From NCBI GenBank assembly GCA_045046905.1, contig JASFYU010000195.1, forward strand, positions 1-11,625: a stretch of DNA of 11,625 nt, read 5' to 3'. Made by a program: the position numbers and the translations under genes. This DNA comes from JASFYU01 sp045046905 (lineage in GTDB: Bacteria > Bacteroidota > Bacteroidia > Flavobacteriales > Flavobacteriaceae). The notes below the pieces were generated by a model. The model saw only the letters and a program-made list of their open reading frames with translations, searched no databases and was not told where the DNA came from. Below, piece after piece: positions 6,088 through 11,625 of the stretch (its first letter is position 1; each line of letters begins with the position of its first letter).

Positions 6088-6857
6088 TTATCTTTTCAAT
6101 GCGAAGTGACCTTTTATTTTTTGCCGATCAAAGGCAAGGGCACTAAACCAGTAGTCGGATTAAGGAAGAGGGTTGCCTTTATAACTGCCATCTCACCCTT
6201 GATATTTAGGGTCGATTTGTACAAGTAGTCTTCCGTAACGATTGAAAATAGAAATGTTTCCATTGATGATATTTACTATCTTCTAATGAAGCTGTGAGTT
6301 GCCAAAAATCGTTTATTCCGTCGCTGTTGGCGTAAAGAATTTAGGAAAAATAATTTTGTTTTCCACTGTTGGCCCCTCACAAATTGTCTGATCGATAGTA
6401 ATCGTAAAACTGCTCTCATTCGAGCAATCGCCTCGAGAAACGTATATGTATATGGTCTTAGTTGAAGTGATGGTATCACCTTCCTTTAATAGGTCTCCTC
6501 TTCCGCCCATTTCGGTAAAATACTGATTATTTTGAGGTAGAGAAGGCAATTGATAACTTTTACATTCCTCTACATCATTCAACGTATTGGCTACAAACGG
6601 TGCGACGACTATTAATTTAAAAGAAATTTCTTTATAGCAGCCCTCTACGTTGGTCGCTCTTGCCTGTATTGTTCTTTGATTGACGGCATACTGAGGACCC
6701 AAACTAAAATCTATGAGATTGCCTCCTGCATTGTGGTACGTGACCGTTAGTCTGGTCTGATTTTCAATAAGTTGTGATTCTAAAGTTGTCAAATCTATAT
6801 TGAATTCTTCAAAGTTGTCCAAATCACGGTCGCAGGTATAAAAATCATTTATAGCGC
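6088..6857 (-). pseudogene. Broken C-terminal remnant of a T9SS type B surface protein
   Basis: The reading frame runs on the - strand from about 6857 to a stop at 6088-6090 and needs two frameshift and two stop-codon repairs. The open part has FYTCDRDLDNFEEFNIDL, an extracellular repeat also seen as CDLDID/CDNDP in the neighbour, then ECKSYQLPSLPQNNQYF and the start of the sorting domain, FPKFFTP. There (near 6327) one base is missing: restoring it gives FFTPNSDGINDFWQL and TASLEDSKY. Near 6268 one extra base shifts to INGNISIFNRYGRLLVQI and DPKYQG. Then TGA (6193-6195) stands where the family has W, DGSYKGNPLP follows, TAA (6160-6162) replaces a residue, and SDYWFSALAFD ... KIKGHFALKR ends normally. 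No start codon, signal peptide or N-terminal domain exists; the remnant begins right behind the stop of the 902-residue paralogue. It cannot make an exported, sorted protein. Confidence 0.88.
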
Positions 6858-9566
6858 CTACCTCTTTAAGGCAAAGTGGCCATTAAATACTCGGCCATCT
6901 TCTAGTATTGCTGTGAACCAGTAATCGGAAGCAGGTAATAATTGTGAATTATAGGTGCCGTTCCAACTGTTGTTACCCGAATTAATCTGTGCCACTTGTT
7001 TTCCGAAACGGTCGAATATGGCGATTTGACTATTTTTTTGGAACTGTTGGTTTACACCGACCAATTTCCATTCATCATTGAACCCATCTCCGTTCGGGGT
7101 AAAAAATTTCGGATACCCGACTACAGATATTAATTTATCTGAAATGCCACATCCATTTTTATCGTTCACATAAATTGTGATAAAACCTGAAGGAACATCT
7201 TTGAAAAGATTTGATTCTTGATACGAGGAGCCATCCAATGAAAATTCATAATCTCCATCGCCTGAAACCTCAATTTGAACTCTATTGTTTTTTGAGAGAT
7301 CCTCAATCAGAACAGCATTTATTATTGCTTTGTTCGATGGTAGTACTTTGAAATGTACACGGTTATCACATATAATGGTTTCTCCGTTATTGGTATAACT
7401 ATAGCCTGCGGCCAAAGCATAATCTCCAATCTCTAGAATAGCTGCGTTCTTGTCATTTGAAATAAGCTGTTCAGAGTCCGCTTCTATTTTCAGCCATTGG
7501 TAAGAATCATACCCTTCAGGGCCTGAGATAATCAGGGCCGGATTGTCAGTACAGATTAAGTAGGTTTCCGCTAAAGTGAATAAAGGAGAAGGATTAATTT
7601 TCAACTCGATTTTTAGAACCTCCTGACATTGGTTGGCACGCTCTAAGCGGGCATAAATAGTTGTAGCCTCGGTCGTATAATTATTAGGTAATGCATTTTG
7701 TTCTACAACCACATCTTCTAGAACAGCGTAAAACGCAACCTCATGATTGGGGTATTTTATTTGTGCAATGTCACTCAAATTGAAGCTGCCCTCTAAAAGG
7801 GCGTCACGGGGATCGTTATCACAGCCGAAAAAGGTGACTTGTGGGTTGGCAGCTACTACAGTTGACTGTACTTGTAGCATCAGTTGTCCTGAAGCCTTGC
7901 AACCTAGGCTATTGCTGACTTTATAGAAAATAAATTGATTGAAAGCTTGAGTGTTTATATAGCTGATGGGGTTTTCAATAGGGATGTCATTATCACGATC
8001 TTGGGTGTTTTCATAAAAAGTATAGGTATTGTTTAAATCTTGACCGGTTTGTTCTAAATTGAATACGGTAATGCCATCGGTAGGGGTATCAATATCAAGA
8101 TCGCATTGGGTCAATGTCCTGTTGCCTCCTTGGGGCACTGGGTCGATAAAAATTATAGCCTCTCCTATAATTGGACAATCTGAAGGGTTCGGCATTGTTA
8201 TATCGAGACGATAGCGCCCTGAATCAGAACCTTCTGCCGATGCGATTTGAAGAATATTTCCCATATTGTTAATGAGAACACCATCTTTTTGCCATTGATA
8301 TGTGGCCCCGAGAATATTTTCGGCTTGTAGCAATAAGCTTTCCCCGCTGCATACGGCTAGAGAACTGCTGGTTGTACCGTTTTGATTTTGAATCAATTCG
8401 ACCTTATTGAAAAAGGATTGAATAAAGGGGGGTAAGCCCTGTGTGGCGAATTTACCTTGTAGTGAAATTGCATTATGTTGATAATCGGCACCACTGCCTT
8501 TTTTATTCGGATTATTTAGTACTCCTAAGGTACTTGAACCATTGAGGTAGCTTGTGGCTGTTGTTCTGTATATTCTTCCATTGTCTCCGAGCTGAAGTGC
8601 CCCACGATAGATGGCTCTGTTATCTATGATTTCTTGGGAAGCTGAAATGTCTGTTGAAAAAAGATCGTATTGAAGAAGGCTAGCAGAGTGTCCGATAGTG
8701 CCCTGTAAATCATTGGAAGCGTTTACATACAGAAATTGGCTGCTCGGAGAAAATTCAATACCATAGGGGAATTTATTAGGGGTATTGATGGTAATTTGTT
8801 CTTGATTGGATAATTTTCCTGTAGCTGCATCAAAATCATAGACATATAGGCCATCTAGAGCATTGGCACTTGCTATTTTTTTACCGTTCGAGGAGAGTTT
8901 AAGATAGCCCCGGCCATCCTCAATCTGCAAATCGCCAAAAGTAGTTTTAATAGAGGACTGCACAACCCCGCTTGTATTTATTTCAAAGGCATGGTAGGTA
9001 TCAAAAGTTTCTGAAAAGCCTGTCGAGGAAGCGAGGGTTATGACCCATATCGACTTATCGGAACAATCTTTGACCACCGCTGTTATTTTTTCGGAACATT
9101 TAAAAAGAAGATTTTTATTTTTTTCAATCAGGGCTCCATCGCCATTGTTCAAGGTCATATCGACAACTGAATAGTTCAAGCCTTTATCAACATCGTCTTC
9201 TGAAATAGAGGTGTCTACCGTGAAAATGTAGAAAATATTGGGGTCTTCAGGTTTTGGTACTATTAAGGCAGATTGTGTACTTGATGAATCACCATAAAGT
9301 GCTTGCCCATTTTGCATTACAGCATGGGTTCGGTCGAACACGGTAATGCCATCGGTATAGAAGAGTAAATCACCTAAAGCATTCGAAATTGTAGCACAAC
9401 CTTCAAAAGTACTTAGTCGACTTTGGGTTAAGGCGGTTACACTACCATCAGTATTAAAACGTATTCCCGCACCGTTTCCGAAATACCAATTCGTGGTTTC
9501 TCCCTGGCCCAATACTAAGGCAGGAAAGCATATTCCCAATAATAGTATAATTGAGGTAAGCTTCAT
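6858..9566 (-). CDS. T9SS type B sorting domain protein with beta-propeller and Ig-like domains
   Basis: A 902-residue exported protein. The signal peptide is MKLTSIILLLGICFPALVLG (1-20). Residues about 22-390 form a propeller-like region of the kind often found with this sorting domain (NWYFGNGAGIRFN, GDLLFYTDGITVFDR, STQSALIVPKPEDPNIFYIF, FPYGIEFSPSSQFLYV). About 392-475 is an Ig/PKD-like domain (CSGESLLLQAENILGATYQW, SDSGRYRLDI). Two or more extracellular repeats follow (CDLDIDTPTDGITVFNL near 485, CDNDPRDALLEGSFNLSDI near 579). From about 818 the gliding-motility-associated C-terminal domain (TIGR04131/CHU_C) begins at YPKFFTPNGDGFNDEW and ends NGHFALKR, the signal for outer-membrane passage by T9SS. 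It is likely a surface-bound or released adhesion-type protein; the ligand is unknown. The ATG at 9564-9566 precedes the signal peptide. The related broken gene follows directly. Confidence 0.93.
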   Translation of the reverse strand: MKLTSIILLLGICFPALVLGQGETTNWYFGNGAGIRFNTDGSVTALTQSRLSTFEGCATISNALGDLLFYTDGITVFDRTHAVMQNGQALYGDSSSTQSALIVPKPEDPNIFYIFTVDTSISEDDVDKGLNYSVVDMTLNNGDGALIEKNKNLLFKCSEKITAVVKDCSDKSIWVITLASSTGFSETFDTYHAFEINTSGVVQSSIKTTFGDLQIEDGRGYLKLSSNGKKIASANALDGLYVYDFDAATGKLSNQEQITINTPNKFPYGIEFSPSSQFLYVNASNDLQGTIGHSASLLQYDLFSTDISASQEIIDNRAIYRGALQLGDNGRIYRTTATSYLNGSSTLGVLNNPNKKGSGADYQHNAISLQGKFATQGLPPFIQSFFNKVELIQNQNGTTSSSLAVCSGESLLLQAENILGATYQWQKDGVLINNMGNILQIASAEGSDSGRYRLDITMPNPSDCPIIGEAIIFIDPVPQGGNRTLTQCDLDIDTPTDGITVFNLEQTGQDLNNTYTFYENTQDRDNDIPIENPISYINTQAFNQFIFYKVSNSLGCKASGQLMLQVQSTVVAANPQVTFFGCDNDPRDALLEGSFNLSDIAQIKYPNHEVAFYAVLEDVVVEQNALPNNYTTEATTIYARLERANQCQEVLKIELKINPSPLFTLAETYLICTDNPALIISGPEGYDSYQWLKIEADSEQLISNDKNAAILEIGDYALAAGYSYTNNGETIICDNRVHFKVLPSNKAIINAVLIEDLSKNNRVQIEVSGDGDYEFSLDGSSYQESNLFKDVPSGFITIYVNDKNGCGISDKLISVVGYPKFFTPNGDGFNDEWKLVGVNQQFQKNSQIAIFDRFGKQVAQINSGNNSWNGTYNSQLLPASDYWFTAILEDGRVFNGHFALKR

Positions 9567-9872
9567 AATTACGTTCTCTAAAGCCTTACAATATACTATA
9601 AATTAAAGCTCTGTAAACAATGTATGAGTTATAGGTAACTGTTTATCCGAAGTCTTTTTCGGCTAAAAGAATTCTTCTTCAGTACTTCTGCGGCTATTTT
9701 TGTTACAATAACCCTAGCTATTACCGCTCAAATGAGCCTTGGATAACAAATATTATTGTTGTCAACTCTAAAATATAATGTGGTGTTTACTGAATCATAA
9801 AGATCTGGCAGGTAGTTCTCTGTTCCTTAGACCGCACTATTCTCATTTGTAAAAAACCTAATTGTAAATATA
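9567..9872. other. 306-base spacer upstream of the T9SS gene
   Basis: No gene is seen. It must hold the promoter of the T9SS protein gene and the end of the ABC transporter transcript. Short palindromes are CCGAA-GTCTTT-TTCGG (9647-9662), AAGAATTCTT (9667-9676) and GCTCA-AA-TGAGC (9726-9737); none has a T-run that would make a clear terminator. The exact 14-mer AATATACTATAAAT occurs at both ends, at 9590-9603 and 9867-9880. A short frame on the - strand (RVIVTKIAAEVLKKNSF) looks protein-like but has no start or family match. Confidence 0.45.
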
Positions 9873-10706
9873 CTATAAATCACGCCTTTTTAACAAAACG
9901 TAGGATAAGTAGATGAAAATCAGTGTCCAACATAATACGATAAGAATTTCATACCAGTGAACATGATAATTCAATTCGATTTTTTCGCCCATTTGTTCTA
10001 TAGCGGTTTGTACGGCGTTTAATCGAGAAAAGGGTTCTTTGATAAGGTTCCACATGGCATTTAATGGAAAAAACCCCATAATGGTATCTGTAGTTTCGCC
10101 ATCGAAGAGTTTCCAGCGTATCATACCACGGACAAAGCCTTCAAAAATTTGCCATAAAATCAGAAAACCTAACGCAAATGCAGAACGTTTTATGAGAATA
10201 CCTAAGAAAAGACAGAATGAAAAGAAACCGACAAGTTTTATGAAAAAGGCCAGTAAAAACTCTAAATCTGAAAATATAATTGATGCCTCATTAAAATCGG
10301 AATAAGTCAAACCTAGAATCATGGACACAACGAAAACAAAAACCGTAGAAATCATGGAAAATGATATAACGGTGAGGAATTTTGATAAGATGAATTCTTT
10401 TTTGGAGAGCCCATCGATAAGATTTTGCTTTATGGTTTTGTTACTGTATTCGTTCGCCATCATCGAAACGATGACAATAGCCAAGAACAATTTAAAAAAT
10501 GCGGTTATAAATGTATTGAAATGCCAGATATACGGAAAGTTGAATATACCCAGTTCCGCGAAATGAAACTTGATTGGGCCTATATCGAACTTTATGGCTG
10601 CAACTAGGGCAATCGAGGTCAATAACACAAAATAGGAGATAATCAATATTTTGCTGGCCCTATTGTTCCATAGCTTTATAAATTCTATCTGTAAAAGTCG
10701 TACCAT
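9873..10706 (-). CDS. ABC-2 type transporter permease
   Basis: This is the membrane half of an ABC exporter, about 277 residues with six predicted helices. From the ATG, approximate spans are: ILIISYFVLLTSIALVAAI (about 20-40), the helix with FFKLFLAIVIVSMMA (about 68-84), the one with ISTVFVFVVSMILGL (about 112-131), LLAFFIKLVGFFSFCLFLGI (about 152-171), FALGFLILWQIFEGF (about 178-192), and EILIVLCWTLIFIYLSYVLL near the C-terminus. Between helices 2 and 3 lies NEYSNKTIKQNLIDGLSKKE, the typical ABC-2/NatB coupling segment. I choose the ATG at 10704-10706 (MVRLLQIEFIKLWNNR). An in-frame TTG at 10716-10718, one base after the ATPase stop, would add four residues. The ATPase ends 13 bases upstream, so the two are co-translated. 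The cargo is not evident. Confidence 0.88.
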   Translation of the reverse strand: MVRLLQIEFIKLWNNRASKILIISYFVLLTSIALVAAIKFDIGPIKFHFAELGIFNFPYIWHFNTFITAFFKLFLAIVIVSMMANEYSNKTIKQNLIDGLSKKEFILSKFLTVISFSMISTVFVFVVSMILGLTYSDFNEASIIFSDLEFLLAFFIKLVGFFSFCLFLGILIKRSAFALGFLILWQIFEGFVRGMIRWKLFDGETTDTIMGFFPLNAMWNLIKEPFSRLNAVQTAIEQMGEKIELNYHVHWYEILIVLCWTLIFIYLSYVLLKRRDL

Positions 10707-10719
10707 ATTCTTTGTCAAT

Positions 10720-11625
10720 TTAGTTTGAAGAATTATTGGTCAATGTCAGGAACTGTTCTTCAAGACTCTCTTTACGTTTTACTAAATGAGAAAGTATGAT
10801 GCCTTTTTCAAAAAGCATTTTGTTGAAGGCTCCGGCACTCATATCTTCATTCAAAAATGCAGTTATTAATGAGTTTTCGATTTTTATTTTACCAAAACTG
10901 ATATTGCTCTCTAAAAAGGATTGCAACTTTTCGGGTTGATCGGTTTTAAGTTCGAAGAATCCATGACCTGCTAGCATTCCATCGACCGTTCCTGAATACA
11001 ACTTTTCACCCTTTCTGAGGATGATTACGTGGCTACATACTTTTTCAACCTCGTCTAATAAATGTGATGCCAAAAGAATAGTGGTGCCTTGAGAAGCGAT
11101 TTTTTTAATGATTTCTCGAATTTGATGTATACCCTGTGGGTCGAGTCCGTTTGTAGGTTCATCAAGAATCAATATTTCGGGATCATTCAAGAGGGCAGAT
11201 GCAATTGCCAGGCGCTGTTTCATACCTAGAGAGTAGGTTCTGAATTTACTGTTTTTACGCTCTAGTAAGCCGACTAACTCTAAATTGTCTTCGATTTTAT
11301 CTATTGAGACCCCTTTGATTTTGCAGACCAGCTTTAAATTTTGAACAGCGGTCATATATGGGTAGAAATTGGGCCGTTCGATTATGGCACCTACTTTTTT
11401 TAAGGCCTCATGTGTAGATTTGCTTCCATTGAACCATGAAAATTCACCCTGTGTTTTATTCACAACGTTTAAAACGATACCCAAGGTTGTAGATTTTCCG
11501 CTACCATTTGGGCCAAGTATGCCGTAAACATTGCCTTTCTCTATGGTAAAGGATAAATTCTTTACAGCGGTTAAATACCCAAATTTTTTAGTCAGATTGC
11601 TAACGGTAAGTATTTTCTCCAAAAT
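10720..11625 (-). CDS. ABC transporter ATP-binding protein (BcrA/ABC-2 exporter type), 5' end at window edge
   Basis: This ATPase powers the permease encoded just downstream. Numbering is from the TTG at 11620-11622. Walker A is GPNGSGKST (37-45). The Q-loop position holds E82 (IIERPNFYPYMT), as is usual in the bacitracin/lantibiotic-exporter branch. The signature is YSLGMKQR (130-137) instead of LSGGQ, Walker B ILILDEP (150-156), D-loop GLD (159-161), and the switch histidine H187 (LLASH). The C-terminal 90 residues are the accessory domain of such ATPases. The first in-frame start is that TTG, but the frame stays open to the window edge (ATT before it), so the true start may lie outside. 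Relatives export antimicrobial peptides or act in immunity; no peptide gene is visible here, so the substrate is open. Confidence 0.92.
   Translation of the reverse strand: MLEKILTVSNLTKKFGYLTAVKNLSFTIEKGNVYGILGPNGSGKSTTLGIVLNVVNKTQGEFSWFNGSKSTHEALKKVGAIIERPNFYPYMTAVQNLKLVCKIKGVSIDKIEDNLELVGLLERKNSKFRTYSLGMKQRLAIASALLNDPEILILDEPTNGLDPQGIHQIREIIKKIASQGTTILLASHLLDEVEKVCSHVIILRKGEKLYSGTVDGMLAGHGFFELKTDQPEKLQSFLESNISFGKIKIENSLITAFLNEDMSAGAFNKMLFEKGIILSHLVKRKESLEEQFLTLTNNSSN

Noticed and set aside
6276..6479. 67-residue - strand open frame inside the broken T9SS gene
   Set aside because: It is out of frame with the recognisable domain sequence and has an arginine-rich, featureless peptide; it is a shadow frame.
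9647..9737. Small hairpins in the spacer as terminator of the ABC operon
   Set aside because: Stems are 5 bp or AT-only and none is followed by a T-run on the - strand.
10039..10607. Three + strand open frames opposite the permease gene
   Set aside because: They are antisense shadows of a well-supported membrane protein gene.
1..11625. CRISPR array, tRNA or rRNA genes, transposase, integrase, defence island
   Set aside because: No regularly spaced repeats, no cloverleaf-like sequences noticed by eye, and no protein of these families; a tRNA scan could not be run.

Overview
The window looks like chromosomal sequence from a member of Bacteroidota, most likely a marine Flavobacteriaceae (Maribacter/Zobellia-like; the genus is a guess). 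Evidence: a large exported protein with a type B type IX secretion (T9SS) C-terminal sorting domain (FFTPNGDGFNDEW ... GHFALKR), a sucC gene with no sucD beside it, AT-rich spacers, A-rich start contexts without clear Shine-Dalgarno sites, and flavobacterial versions of several small proteins.

Layout. Left part (1-3700), mostly + strand: sucC (TCA cycle) with a strong terminator; a 400-base spacer with two GC-rich islands; a small secreted protein of unknown function; a single-repeat DUF1456 protein on the - strand that converges on it and shares a two-way terminator; a divergent TerB-like protein; and a small heat-shock protein (Hsp20) with its own terminator. Positions 3700-4038 are non-coding, with a cluster of short palindromes related to a decayed copy behind sucC. 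From 4039 to the end everything is on the - strand. Read 5' to 3' on that strand, the order is: an ABC transporter ATPase (start at or beyond the window edge), its membrane partner, a 306-base spacer, a 902-residue T9SS surface protein, the broken remains of a second T9SS protein, and uvrB (nucleotide excision repair).

How the genes relate. The ATPase and permease clearly form one operon (13 bases apart) and one export machine. The surface protein and the pseudogene behind it are related at their C-terminal ends and look like the remains of a tandem pair. The other genes are independent housekeeping or stress genes; uvrB and hsp20 converge and are not functionally linked.

I see no new defence, mobile or biosynthetic system. 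The most informative unusual point is the second T9SS gene: its reading frame can be rebuilt across two frameshifts and two in-frame stops, and it lacks its whole N-terminal half. The palindromic intergenic repeat is the next most useful lead.
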